Assembly: GCA_038496675.1 (NCBI GenBank)
Contig: CM076663.1
Span: 12,287,559 to 12,351,558 of the forward strand
Length of the DNA: 64,000 bases
Origin: Rachycentron canadum
Lineage: Eukaryota; Chordata; Actinopteri; Carangiformes; Rachycentridae
Reading direction: 5' to 3'
Of the stretch, positions 45,701-58,455 are shown piece by piece. The translations under genes and the position numbers were made by a program. How positions within the stretch are numbered: position 1 is the first letter of the stretch; the number at the start of each line of letters is the position of its first letter. The notes under the pieces were generated by a model, which made no database searches, was not told the origin of the DNA, and saw only the letters and a program-made list of their open reading frames with translations.

Positions 45701-47696
45701 ATATTGTGTTTTTTCCTTGCTAGTTTATGTATTTTCATCACTTGGTTTCAAAAAATAAAGAGGAACTCTGGGAAGTCTTAAATTTCTTTTCTTATACATC
45801 AGAAAGCACTAATAAGTTTACAGTTCAACCATACAACCCTTACTGACATCTGTTATCACTACTGCACACCCACACACCCGGACACACAAACACTTCTGTT
45901 CTTGTACCTCAATTGCTTTTGGCAGATTGAAAAATTGACCAAATTGTTTCCACAAAGTGCATATGAGGAAATTCACACACACATTTATGTGTGTGTGTGA
46001 TTAATTCTGCACCTTGACATGTTATATACTTATAAGTAGGTGCAAAATTGCATGTCTTGTATCTATTTGTGTACTTGCGTGGTGAGGCCTTTGTCCAATG
46101 GGCTTTGTGTTGTGCCTTAAAGGGATGCTGTATCTTTTATGTACCTCAGGTCAGTTTTTTAGCTGCTGCTTAATTATCATACATTCTGTGTGCAGAGAGG
46201 AAGGCATATGAGATAAAGTAAATAAGAACCCAAAAAAAAAATCTGACTGTATGGCTAGACTGTAAATATGTATAAGTGTGCGTGTGTGCATGGGAATACA
46301 TATCCATGATGTGCTAATCCCATCTGTGGTCGTGTGCCAATCCACAAAATAAGAAATGCGCAAAAGGGCAGCAGCAACAAAAAGATGAAAGAGAAGAGGC
46401 CTCTTTTTCATACTCTGTCACTTCCCCTTTCTGTGGTTTATCAGAGAGAGAAAGAACGTACCAGCTGAAAGGTAGAGGGAATATTAAAGTTTAAGGTGTT
46501 AGAGAGTTGTAGGCCAGGAGGAGTAGAGAAAAACAGCAATGGAGAGGAAGGTGTGTGTGTTTGTGTGGCACTGCAGCTGCTGAGTGTGTGGGTGTGTATG
46601 GACTCTATCCTCAGTTTCCAGGAAAAGGGGGGAGCCATCAGAGGGGTGGACAGGAAACTCTAACAGGGCTAACTTCCTGTAGCTCTCCTGATGGCTGACC
46701 TGATAGTGAATGAGTGTGTGCATGCATGCAATTTTTGCATATTTTACTCAGTTTGAGCAAAAGACTCTTTCAGACTTGTAATAGCTTTGTTGCTTTACAG
46801 ATTGAGAGGGATTTTGGGGAACTTGTTGTTAATATAAGACAAACCTGGCACTGTTCTTTGGGAGAGCTGGTGTTTTCATAATGAATGTGAATTACTTTTG
46901 TTTTTTTGTCGCTTGCTGCCATAACCTGTATTGTTCGTCCTGTATGTGACTTCCCTCACATTCCTTAGTAGGTGGGGAGGCTGCAGCCTGGAATTTAGTC
47001 AGCTTGAAAAGTTGCCAGTTTGAATCCCAGGGCCACTTTATACTCAGTTGCCAGTTAAGTGGGTACACTGCTAAATACAGTCTCACACAACAGTCCTGGA
47101 GTACCTTCATGAAGCTTATTTTGGACATTTTGGAGGCTGAAGCTGGCAGCTTTGTTGAACTGTATTACATTATGCTGAGAGTGTTTCCAATATTTTGTCC
47201 ACTCTGATTTTATCAGTGAGGGCACCTTACATATTAGAAACCACGAAAAAGCAGATAGTTGAATCCAGGAATTGAATTGGAGATCACTTCTATTGTTTAA
47301 TCTGCTGATTATTTTCTTTATTAAAATAAATATACCGAAGGAGCACAGACCTCTGCCAAGGCCAACGTCAAACTACATAAACCCAACTTCAGAGTAAAAA
47401 AAATAAACCTATCAAATTCACTATAATGATCCAGATTTGTCCCAAAATTTAATGGGTTCTTCTCTGGTTTGAGCCCCCTCCCTCAACCAGGTTCAGTGCC
47501 AATTAGTTTAGTTTATTTTTTGTGTAACACATAGACAGACACATCTTAAATGTGACCATGCCATGAAAGTAGAGCATTTTGGTATTTACAAGGGTAGGAT
47601 TTACCACTCAGAACAGACTGTATCATGTTAATTTAGTTTAATTAATGAGCTGGGAAGAGTGAAAATAAATATTTCCCCTTTTTCCAGAAACTAAGC

Positions 47697-47765
47697 AAAC
47701 TGCCTGCTGAATATAACTTCATATTTACTATACAGACATGAGAATGGTATCAATGTTACAAGACA
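47697..47765. repeat. Fragment of the hairpin MITE family
   Basis: The core cagacatgagaatggtatca matches the inverted-repeat element family seen at 2782-3212 (aagtggtatcagtcttctc). Only one arm is present. Confidence 0.5.
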
Positions 47766-48165
47766 GTATTTCTCAAAATGTCAAGCTGGCCTTGAGCAAG
47801 GCACTTAGCAGTGAGCATTCACGTTATCCTAAAGCAAGGTTGAAGAAAACACACAAGAAAGCACTTGCTGATGACTGGACGCAGGCACCTCTAGGTATTT
47901 TACTGTCTTGTGTGTATGTTATCTCCTTGACATTGGCACCAGTTTTTGCTTTGTTAACACACTTACACACCTTTGTTAACCTATTGAAACTATGTGGTTC
48001 CCTCAAAACTGGAAGTCAGGGTTGTGTACATGTGAACATCAACTCAATAATCATCAGTAACCATCACTTTGTTCTTTGTATCCTATTCAGTTATTTCAGG
48101 TATTTACAGGCCTACTTCACCACAAGTCTAAACAGCTATGTAAATGAAAATTAGCACCCTCTCAA

Positions 48166-48184
48166 ACACACACACACACACAGA

Positions 48185-48234
<50 letters not shown>
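48166..48234. repeat. (CA)n microsatellite
   Basis: About 65 bases of CA repeat with a short GACAAA interruption. Confidence 0.95.
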
Positions 48235-48235
<1 letters not shown>

Positions 48236-48517
48236 CAGCTGACCACAAAGAAAGACTGAAAACTGCCCTCCAAACTGCACAGCGAAAAGGGAAGTGGCTA
48301 ACCTCACATCTCTCTCTGCCTTTCCTCATATCGAGCTGTCTCTGACTCTTCCTTCACATGTCTCTTTATTCATGCTTTACCGCTTTTGAGCCTTTCTCTC
48401 ACATTCTCCACCACCTTTTCCTTCTCTAGTTCCCTGCCACTCATCCTCCCTTTGCCCTGCACTCTCGTTCCACCTCTTGTCACTCACCTCCTCCCTCCCC
48501 TTCCCTCTTTTTTCCAG

Positions 48518-48561
48518 TGGCGATGGTGATTGACAGATGATCTGACAGAGGAAGACATCAG
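48518..48561 (+). other. fgr: fgr untranslated exon 2 with a short uORF
   Basis: Bounded by acceptor ttttttccag and donor ATCAG|gtgaga. It contains ATGGTGATTGACAGATGA (48523-48540), a five-codon upstream reading frame that could damp translation of fgr. Inferred exon; no transcript evidence. Confidence 0.5.
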
Positions 48562-49322
48562 GTGAGAAAAAAGTTGAAAGTTTGTTACCTCCAACTGCTC
48601 TTCCCCATTCTCCTCCCCCTGCTTGAGGAAGTTGAGTTTTTATTTAAAGTTTGTCACTTCTCTCTTCACAGTTCTCCTTAGGTGCTTTGTGTGTGTGTTA
48701 GTTCATGTTGCTTTTACTTTCTATGAGATTGTCTAAGTTTCACTTACTAAGACCAACATTACATTAAATGGATTACTCAGAAAAATTTGAAAATTTACAT
48801 ATTTCTTGTGTAGAATCTTGCGATAATTCACTGGAATCTTTTTTTTTCTTGTTACTAAGCATTAATACTGCAATTACTTAACTAGTAAAGTAATTGATGT
48901 AATTTAAGGAGCAGATAAGTTCAGTTTAGTTGTCACTTGGAGGTCCACTCATCCTGTATAGGATCTGTTCTTCCTTGGACATGACACATTAATAGTCAGG
49001 GTGTCTTGGCCTCTGCTGCTTTGATTTTGGTCATTTATTTTTATGGAGGTGAAATACTAAATTGGAGGAGTAACCCTTTAAGCAGACTTCTGGATTATTA
49101 TTATTCTGAACAAAGCTTTGTTTTGTTCCGTAGCAAGCATGTTGTTGCTATGGATTTTTATACATATACATCAGGTTTAAAAAATGCTTTTATCAGCTGC
49201 ATACAGATTGATTCTCACGTTCATAGCATCAAGCCGCGATAAAGACGAGGAATTTTGGAAAAAGTAGCACCTGCTTCTTCAACTCTGATCCTTTCATAGA
49301 TACCGTCTCCGTGCTGGTTATT

Positions 49323-52300
49323 ATGGGGTGTGCCTGTTGCAAGCAGAAGAAGTCCACCAAAGCAGCAGCGGCAACAACAGCAGCAGTAGACGTTCCAAAT
49401 CTGTCTCCTAGCAACGCAGATGGAGGTTTGTCCGCGGCCTTGACTCCGGGCCGTTACTGTCCCGACCCCACTCAGACCATCCCAGACTTCAACAAGGGCT
49501 TCTCATGCAGCACCATCTTCCCCAGCACCAACACACACCAACGACCTGGAGGCATAACAAGTAAGACTGTGTGTGTGTGTCTGTTTAAATGTGTGTGTGT
49601 ATGTGAGATCATTGTACAATGAATTCGCACTATTGCTTAGATAGATAGTAGAAGGTGAAAAACAGTACATCTATTAGCAGGCACACTTTGCCAATTTATA
49701 ACAGCTCAAATTCAGCTCTTATCATGAAAGTACACTGTATCCTTTTTTTTCCGGAACCCCCAACAAAACTCATCCTTATATAAACACGTAGGACCCAAAT
49801 AAAACTTGCATTGCTCAAAGATATTTGAAACCATTTAGCCTCAATTTCCACATTTAGCCTCATGAATGGGGAAATCATTGTATTGCACATTTTCATCTTT
49901 AAGATTTATAATATTCACATATTCAAATCCAAGACGTATTTTTTTTAAGCAAAACTTCATAAGTGGAAATATACATGCTGATATCTTGTGAATCATTTTA
50001 TGTACATTCTCTCTACCAGACATTTTTGTATCTTTGGAAATGTTGGGATTTAATATAATTTAACAGTGTTTGACCGCACTATCAGGCTGCTGTTTATTAA
50101 AGGGTTAAAGCAGTAAAAATGATCCCAGAAGATCATTGAAGTGTAACTGGAGACATGTTGTGTGTGTCCTTGTGTGAATATGTACGTAGGTGGTGGAGTC
50201 ACTCTCTTTATAGCTCTGTACGACTATGACGCTCGCACTGAAGATGACCTCACTTTCCAGAAAGGAGAGAAATTTCAGATCATTAACAACACGTGAGTAT
50301 AAAAAGCACACAGATGTAACCATATTTTAATCTCAGCAAACATAATTTTTAGGGAAAACAACCCTAACAGGATTGCAATAAAAAGAATCTGACATTATGC
50401 ATTGAGCAGTAAAAAATGTTAACGATATGTGATCAGTGTTAAATGTGTTAAATGAGATCAGCTATGACTCCCAAAAGGTAATTAATTTTGTTTGCATACA
50501 TTAAATACCACAGACTGCAATTAAATGTCATCCATTAACACTGAACTGTCAGAGTTTTCATCTGCTGCTGATGAAGTTGACAAGCTTATAGTCTTGAAAA
50601 ATATTCTTGTTGCACTTTGAATGGTGATGTTTAAATTTGGCTTTGGCACCAGGGTCGTCCCCTGATGTCTTCCAGCCAAGCTCACGCATATGCTCATTAT
50701 CATCTTTCTTCATCTCGCCATCTTTTAGTCCTCACTTTATTTTTTATGTAGATAAAGATCTGCATGTTAAAAAAGATGCTTTATTGTGTCACTTAGGAGA
50801 TTATGTCATTATTTTTAGATGTAACACTGGTGACACTGTTTTTACATATTCTTCACAGGGAGGAATAAATAAGGAATTTTGTACTGTCATATTTTCATTT
50901 CACTGCTGTTAGAAATATAAATATGAACTAGAAACTCATGTATTACATCTCTTCTGCATCTGCATTTCTGCTGTTTTGTGTGGGATTTTGCAGAGAGGGT
51001 GACTGGTGGGAGGCTCGATCTTTGGACACTGGCAACTCAGGTTACATCCCCTCCAACTACGTAGCTCCTGTTGACTCCATACAAGCTGAGGAGTAAGTGC
51101 ACATGCGCACGCACGCACACACACACACACACACAGTCGTGTCGTGAGAGCTACATATGCACATATGCTTCTCTGTAAGTACTGATAGTTTATATTGGAA
51201 GATTTTCTCAGTGATTGACATAAAGTCTGAGAGCAAAGGTCAAATGATGTCTGCTGTTGCTCTTGTGACTTAAGTGTTGTTGTCATGGTGACAGGTGGTA
51301 TTTTGGGAAGATGGGCAGGAAGGATGCGGAGAGACAGCTGCTGGGCCATGGCAACCAGAGGGGAACTTTTCTCATACGAGAGAGCGAGACCACCAAGGGT
51401 AAAGAGACCACACAGACACACACTTACTCTCTTTTAATAGAGACAATTAAGTCTAAAAATATAAGTTTTTAACTTTTTTTCTCTATCTCTCACTCCTTCC
51501 CTGCACTGTGTGTCTTTGTCCACAACTTCCCTCCCGTCTCTCTCCAGGTGCTTACTCTCTGTCTATTCGTGACTGGGACGACAACAAGGGAGACCACGTC
51601 AAGCATTACAAGATCCGCAAACTAGACAATGGTGGTTACTACATCACCACAAGATCGCAGTTCGACACTGTTCAGGAGCTCGTAGAGCACTACACAGGTG
51701 ACACACATGAACACATTAGCCAATGCATCCTCTTTTTTCTGCCTCACCTTCAGATTGAGGAAACAGTTAAGATTTTTCTTCCTGTTGCCATGTCCTGCTT
51801 CTGTACATTTAGTGTTAAAAAGTCCTCAATCTTTGCTTAATCGGTCACAAAATATTTTAAACCTGTTTTATTTTGTTTGTTCTTGATGACATTATTACCA
51901 GTAGTTCAAAGTAAACACATTAACTTCTGTACTGCAGTTCTGCACCTAAATACAATGTTGTACTTTTTCTGACACGCTTATTTCCATTTGATGCCATTTT
52001 ATTATTCTATGCTACATTTATTTGACATCTAAAGTTAATTTGCAGATTTAGATTTTACATAAAAAGCATATGACCAGTTTATAAAATATCATTGTTATAG
52101 CTGCAACAACTAGCTACATATATTTATTATAATGCTGCTTATTTGTTAGTGCATTATAAGTAGTAATCTATTATTGTTAGTTCCCTATTCAGTGAATTTC
52201 GTACAGTTTGCTGACAATATATTTGTGCCCAAAATCCAATGCTAACTATGATTTGAATTTGAGTTTTACTTGTTTCAGTACTTCTTCCACCACTATTAAT

Positions 52301-55300
52301 GACCTTTTAAGCTTGGTGCTGACTTTGTGTATAAAAAAGCAGGGTTCACACCCTCCATTTCCTCTGCTCTCTGTCAGTGTAAATCTGCCCCCTAGTGGTA
52401 GGTGCCCTTACAACAACACTCTGCATTGAGTGCACTTTTCATGACACAAGCCTCATAAGCAACCTGAGAGGTCTGGGCACATGATGTTTTTCTTACCATC
52501 TGTATGGTCCCTGTGTTGTCTTCATTCGTATCTGTACATGATGTTGCTGCTGCTCAGAATGTGTGTTTATGTCTGTTTTGCTGAAATTTCCTTGTGTCTT
52601 TGTACTTTATTTTTTGGTTTACCTGTCAGTTGCATAAGTCGCATAAGCAACCTGTCTTGTTCTTTCTTTATCTCTACATTTTCTCTGTTTTCTTTTCCTC
52701 TTGTTTCCATTTTTCTTTGCCTGTCTGCTTGTCTCTCCTCTCTCTCTCTCTCAGAGAGAGCGGCGGGACTGTGCTGCCGTTTGATTGGCAGCTGTAAACG
52801 GGGCATGCCTAAGCTGGCTGACTTATCAGTGAAGACCAAGGATATGTGGGAGATTCCCCGTGAATCCCTCCAGCTGATTAAGAAACTGGGCAACGGCCAG
52901 TTTGGAGAAGTCTGGATGGGTATGACTGTGTTGCAGGGGTGGGAAGGTAACAGCAGGAACACACCTGGATAAAGGATTATTAAAACAGAAGCAGTTTCAC
53001 ATTATACATTTAAGTCTTGTTTGTGATCAGTTGTGACAAACATCAGTAAATATTTCCAGTGTAAAGACACAGACACACAATCTGTAAAGCCCTGTTTATC
53101 TGTTTGTGTTGTTCAAAGTGTCTGCTTATACCTGCAACAAATATGTGGATTGGGCCACATACACATAGTGTAGACCAGTTTCTGACTGAAACATTTGCAG
53201 TGACGCAAATCCTTGAAAAATTCCTGTATGTGATAACAATTATACAGAGACTTTTGTTAATGAATAAAATGAAAAAGGGATGTATTCATATCCAGGAATG
53301 TACAGCTGTTTCTCTCCCCTCCCTGTTGTTGCATGTGCATGTTTCATCATCTCACATCACATCTTTGTCACCCCCCTCACCCACCTTTGTCCCATCTTTC
53401 TTTCCAACAATCACTATGCATTTTTTCTCTGATCTTCCATCACCCACTCTTCCCTTACTCCCACTCTTTAATTTCCTTTCCCTACACCTCCACCCTCCTT
53501 GGCTCCATTCTCTTCCACCATTAGGCTCTAATGATGGGCTGTGTTACTACCTGACCAAGCCCTGTCTCAACTCCACCCCGCTCACCATGGGCCTTGCACG
53601 GGATGCCTGGGAGGTGCACAGGGAAACGCTGTCGATGCAAAAGAAGCTGGGACAGGGCTGCTTCGGTGACGTTTGGATGGGTGAGATGGACGCCCTCTAC
53701 AGGCTCAGAGGAAAAACTGTTCACCATTGTCGTCTGTTGTGTTTTTGTCCTGATGCAAAGATAATACTGGCTGTGGCTGGCCATTAATGTCAGTGAATGC
53801 AAGCAAAGTTTGTTTTTCCCAATAAGTCGCATATTAGCTGGTATTCCCACAGGATGTATTTATAATTACGCGTATGACCAGTTTCTTGTTGAAGCTGTCA
53901 TACAGTTTCCCTGACTAAGTCGCAGTCTGTTGGGTTTCTGAGCGGTGCAGTTTCTTCCTGAAGCAGGTCAGGTGCTGCTGGTGCTGATGTAAGACCAGTA
54001 AACCTCTTTTTCTCCTAACATCACCCTGTTTCATATCATGCATGCTCTCCAACATAACAACATTTGCATGCACTAAGAATTCAACTATTTGAGTTTTAAT
54101 TACAGCATGCATATAAATCTATATGTGTGGGTGGCCCCATATATGTAATATGGCTACGTATATACAATGGATGACTATATATTCTGTACAGTTTATACAG
54201 CCATCCACTTGTCAGTATGACAGACAACTGGTGTGTATGCTCATGCAGTATGTCTCTGTATGTGTGTCCACATTCTGTGTGTGCATTAACATCCCCTTGT
54301 CTGTGCGCCAGGCATGTGGAATGGCACCACCAAGGTAGCAGTGAAGACTCTGAAGCCAGGAACCATGTCCCCTGAGGCCTTCCTGGAGGAGGCTCAAATC
54401 ATGAAAAGACTTCGCCATGACAAGCTGGTGCAGCTCTATGCCGTCGTTTCTGAGGAGCCTATCTACATTATCACTGAGTTCATGAGCCAAGGTATCAGGC
54501 TGAGTAAATTGTCATGTCTGTGACGTGCTACAGATACACTATGAATGGCAGATTTTAGGTTGAAACTTTGCTGTTTATAAGAGTATTGAGAGACTTCATA
54601 CTAAAGCCAAGGTTAATTTTATAATAATGGATCTACAAAAAGGAATAATAAATATTTGCTAGAAAAGACAAATAAGAATATATAATGTGTTATAATATGT
54701 TTCGACTTTTTAAAATCTGCTTTTGGATGGTATGGTGCTGTAGTTCATGAGAACATAAAGAATTTTCAAGAATGCTCCATATTTGCAATGAAGAAAAGCC
54801 TGGATCTGCACCTGGATCTGGAAATGCACCAAAAATGATTTACTTTTTAATTGGCTCTTATCCTGACTTATAACCATTTTAGAAAATGACAAACATTTCA
54901 GACATCCTTCTCAGTTCCAAACTGACAAACAAAAAGATTGGAACAAAAGCATAAACAGAAGATGAAAAACATTACATTGTACATTAAAAATTTGGCACAT
55001 AGTTGGTTCTGTGATATTCATAAGTTCAAAAGTTTGATCCCCCATGCCTCCCTGCAGGAGCATGACCTGGAAAGGTGGCCTGGGGGCAGGAAAAATATTT
55101 CTTCAATATTTAATAAAACAGAAAGAGAGATAAGTGAGAATTTAGATGTGTTCCTGGAAAGAAAACAAAAATGTTTAATATAATGTGTCACTGTGTATGA
55201 ATTTACAAGCACCTTTCTTAGATTTAAAAATACATGATGTACTCTGCCTGTAGTCCAGTGTGACACATGGCAGCAGATGTGGTGACCACAGAGGGCGTAA

Positions 55301-55669
55301 GGGACCTGTCATAATGCCACACACTTTCTTTTCAGGAAGTTTGCTGGACTTCTTAAAAGATGGAGAGGGGCAAAGCCTGAAGCTGCCTCAGCTGGTGGAC
55401 ATGGCTGCACAGGTGAGTTAAACACAAACACTGATAGACTAAAAGTGAGCATGTACTTTTGATGTAGATCTGAGCTCCTTTTGTCTCTCTGTGTGCACAG
55501 ATTGCGGCTGGAATGGCATACATCGAGAGGATGAACTACATCCACCGTGACCTGCGGGCAGCTAACATCCTTGTTGGAGACAATCTAGTGTGCAAGATTG
55601 CTGACTTTGGCCTGGCGAGGCTCATTGAAGACAATGAGTACACAGCTCGACAAGGTAACAGCATGTGAT

Positions 55670-55735
<66 letters not shown>

Positions 55736-57353
55736 CGCGCATGTGTGTGTGCGTGCACGTGTGTGCATGCGGAAGAGAGCCACACTTACACAATGCAATG
55801 ATTAACAGTGTCTGCTTCTGCCTCCATGCCTATATTTTTATACATAACCTATCCTAATTATATGATTGTGCATCTTCACTGCGTTGCCATGGTTTCAGGG
55901 GCGAAGTTTCCCATCAAGTGGACGGCTCCAGAAGCTGCACTGTATGGACGCTTCACGATCAAGTCAGATGTCTGGAGCTTCGGCATACTACTAACTGAAC
56001 TCATCACTAAGGGACGTGTGCCATACCCAGGTACTACAAGTCCGCAGTTTGTTCAGTATGTTTTAATTTCACAAGCACTAACAGGTTCATTGTCATTGGC
56101 AGTGAAAATCCTCCAGGATTAGATTATTTTTTCAGGTTCATTTTTATACAGCAAGAACCTGGAAAAGTAGTTGTAGAAGAATGTAGAGCATTGGAAAATT
56201 TACATTAGTTTTCACTGGTGGTCACTCAGCAGCTTTACTGGAGACCTTATTACTTCAGTGCTTTACTCAACAGTGCATTGGATCATGTCCTTTCCTCAAC
56301 CAAATATTCCTGGTAATGCTGCAATCGTTTTTAATAGGTATTTCTTGCAAAATGTTATTGATACATTATACATACAGCTGGAAATAACTGATCAAAAAAA
56401 GGATTTTGAAAATAGTTAATTGTGTTAAACTTAGAATTTTGAACTATTGCCCATTATAATGTAACAATATAACTTTATTTCATGAGGAAAATTAAATGAG
56501 ATTATAAAGTTTCTTTTACAGGAGTGTCATGTTCAACATAGCAGCACCATCTTGTGATAAAATGTATCACAACAGACTTACAATGAATTAGATCAAAAGT
56601 GACAGGAACAATCAAAGCTCACAGCTCACATAAGATCAGAAGAATATTGTAAGTTTGATCAAAAACAGAAATTAATAAACACCAACAAAGAATATAAAAG
56701 CAAATGTGTAGTAGATTAAAAATCTATTTACATAGAAATAAATTGGTAAATTAAATGATATATCAGATAACAATTATCATCAGCATTTTTGCCTTTTTGC
56801 ATTTCAGTGAAGCCCTTGAAGATGTTGCTGTGTGTGTGCTCATAAGCCTTGACTTTCTACAATCTGTATTATACACATTTCCTTTAAATTTCTTTGAAAC
56901 CCATCACTAACATTTTATAATGCAGTTATTTAATATATTGTATGGTTCCTGTCCTATAAAGTGATAAAATCAATGTATTATACTTCTAACTTCTAACTTC
57001 TAGTGTTTTTATCATATCTGGACATTTTATTGTTTTTCTTTATTTATGTGTCTCTTTTCACTTCTTTATACATCCTGTATATGTTGTTTAATCCAACACT
57101 TTTTCTCTGAACCCTCATTCCCCCTCCCTCCTCAACCCCTTTAGGCATGAACAACCGTGAGGTGCTGGAGCAGGTGGAGAGGGGCTACAGGATGCCCTGT
57201 GCCCCGGGCTGCCCCACCTCGCTCCATGAACTGATGCTGCAGTGCTGGAGGCGGGAGGCCGATGAGAGGCATACTTTCGAGTACCTGCAGTCCTTCCTAG
57301 AGGATTACTTCACCGCCACTGAGCCGCAGTATCAGCCAGGAGAAAACCTGTGA
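49323..57353 (+). CDS. fgr: Src-family tyrosine kinase Fgr/Yrk
   Basis: Coding exons: 49323-49560, 50190-50292, 50994-51092, 51295-51398, 51548-51697, then 7A (52755-52919) or 7B (53525-53680), 54312-54491, 55336-55412, 55501-55654, 55899-56030, 57145-57353. Length 536 aa with 7A, 533 with 7B. N-terminus MGCACCKQKK gives myristoyl Gly2 and palmitoylatable Cys3/5/6, then an Ala-rich unique region. SH3 is ~84-143 (ALYDYDARTEDDL), SH2 ~148-230 (WYFGKMGRKDAERQLL, FLIRESE). Kinase numbering for the 7A form: Lys298, HRDLRAAN with Asp389, DFG 407-409, activation-loop Tyr419, C-terminal inhibitory Tyr530 in EPQYQPGENL. Membrane-anchored non-receptor kinase downstream of immune receptors in mammals. 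Fgr/Yrk is preferred over Fyn, Yes or Src because of the unique region (DPTQTIPDFNKGF), FIALYDY and the neighbourhood. Odd: ERHTF replaces the usual ERPTF near the C-lobe end. Confidence 0.93.
49561..50993 (+). other. fgr: fgr introns around the first SH3 exon
   Basis: Two introns (49561-50189 and 50293-50993) flank the SH3 exon 50190-50292. Both are AT-rich, without further signals. Confidence 0.8.
51698..52754 (+). other. fgr: fgr intron upstream of exon 7A
   Basis: Contains a probable dispersed fish repeat around 51890-52300 and ends in a very long pyrimidine tract (from about 52640) before the exon 7A acceptor ctctctctctcag. Confidence 0.75.
52755..52919 (+). CDS. fgr: fgr exon 7A (Yrk/brain-Fyn-like linker and G-loop)
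   Basis: 165 nt, phase 1 at both ends. It encodes ERAAGLCCRLIGSCKRG, LADLSVKTKDMWEIPRESL and glycine loop LGNGQFGEVWMG. This matches the class seen in Src, Yes, brain Fyn and chicken Yrk. It covers the SH2-kinase linker and the start of the kinase N-lobe. Confidence 0.93.
53525..53680 (+). CDS. fgr: fgr exon 7B (FGR/T-cell-Fyn-like linker and G-loop)
   Basis: 156 nt, phase 1 at both ends, acceptor ccaccattag and donor ATGG|gtgaga. It encodes GSNDGLCYYLTKPCL, MGLARDAWEVHRETLSM and glycine loop LGQGCFGDVWMG. This matches human FGR (NDGLC, GLAKDAWE, GCFGDVW) and the Fyn T-cell exon rather than 7A. It is intact and spliced to the same neighbours, so it replaces 7A in an alternative isoform. Confidence 0.92.
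54492..55335 (+). other. fgr: fgr intron after exon 8
   Basis: Between the exon coding for the catalytic Lys and helix C and the exon starting GSLLDFLKDGEG. AT-rich, no further signal. Confidence 0.8.
55672..55760. repeat. (GT)n microsatellite in fgr intron
   Basis: Long GT repeat with GC-rich variants at the 3' side, starting about 18 bases after the donor of the HRD/DFG exon. Confidence 0.95.
56031..57144 (+). other. fgr: Last fgr intron
   Basis: 1.1 kb AT-rich intron ending in a pyrimidine-rich acceptor (aacccctttag). No other signal. Confidence 0.85.
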
Positions 57354-58455
57354 CTGCACACATGTAGAACAGACATGGAGCAACAAACGGACAAGAGACA
57401 GACACATATACACTGACAGGGGTGTTGATGTACATATACATGCTGTCATTGTATTTGTTGCACATATACCATACATGGATACACACACAACACACATACA
57501 TATCATTGCCTTGTTTAATTTTTTAAAGACAGTGTCCTCCCCTCTGTCACTGATCACAGCAGCCCATTTAGGACAGATCAGTCAACCATGTTGAGGAGCA
57601 GAGTCGGAGCTCTGCTGGTCAGGCCTTGCAGTAATGTTGCTTTACTCTGTAACCATGACAACAAGGAACTGAAAGAAGATGTAGATGGTTGTGCTGAGGT
57701 GGGGGGAAGTGGAGTTGGTACATGATCTGCTCAGCTACCATACAGTATATGTTTCTCTGTCTGAGAACAGTGTTTTACCAGATTAAGTGTTTACCTGAGA
57801 TAAATACTGTATGTTGTTATAGAAATTAAAGCAGTTGCAACAGGTTATGACAACTGTTGGAATACTGTATTTGAAAAATGTCTGAATTAACCTTATGAGC
57901 CTGTGAGGTAGCTGGATAGATTATGCACTGAACTGAGCACTCCTATGTAAGCTTTAAGGATATTGATGCTCCTTCAGTAACTGAACAAAGGTCTGTTTTG
58001 AAGCTTGTAATGCAATGCACATAAAATGGCTTTTAATCTGATTTCAGGTCCATGTCTATGTCTTGACAGGGAGAACTGGTTTTAAACCTCCCACCAGCAT
58101 GTGCCTTAAAGCGGTCAAAAGAGGGGCTCTTTTAGATTTAAACTACTTTTAACCTATTTTAGCAAAGTCCGAGAGATGGTGAGGAATGCTCTTTGTTTGT
58201 CTAACCATTTTGTATGAGCTGTCTCTTCTGTTTTAATTTAACTCAGATACATCTGTGCATTACAAAGCCTTCTATAACTAGTTAACATGTATACAGTGTT
58301 CAACCATTGGGAGCAGGGTGAAATGTTACACATAAAGGGGAAAGATTATTATCAGCGGAGAGATAGTGTTTCATTGTATTTTCTTGACGAGAATATAACC
58401 TTTGTGTTGCGATTTCCCTGTCATGTTATTTTAATAAAGATCAGATATCTTTTCC
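57354..58455 (+). other. fgr: fgr 3'UTR
   Basis: About 1.1 kb from the stop to the AATAAA at 58433-58438. No other gene signal. Confidence 0.75.
58433..58438 (+). terminator. fgr: Candidate poly(A) signal of fgr
   Basis: AATAAA about 1.08 kb after the stop, followed by a T/GT-rich stretch (ttctatgtgttgcag). Confidence 0.6.

Larger units (their letters stand above)
42725..48517 (+). other. fgr: fgr intron 1
   Basis: 5.8 kb intron with no coding signal. It contains a probable dispersed fish repeat at about 44810-45200 (gtggaaagtacaagtatatt caatac), a fragment of the hairpin MITE family at 47697-47765 (ataacttcatatttactata cagacatgagaatggtatca), a C-rich run at 44279-44315, and a long (CA)n tract at 48166-48234. 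Confidence 0.7.

Noticed and set aside
47738..48154. 138-codon open frame in fgr intron 1
   Set aside because: Begins inside a MITE-family fragment; no conserved motif.
48166..48234. Repeated units considered as a CRISPR-like array
   Set aside because: Plain dinucleotide microsatellite in a vertebrate genome, with no spacers.
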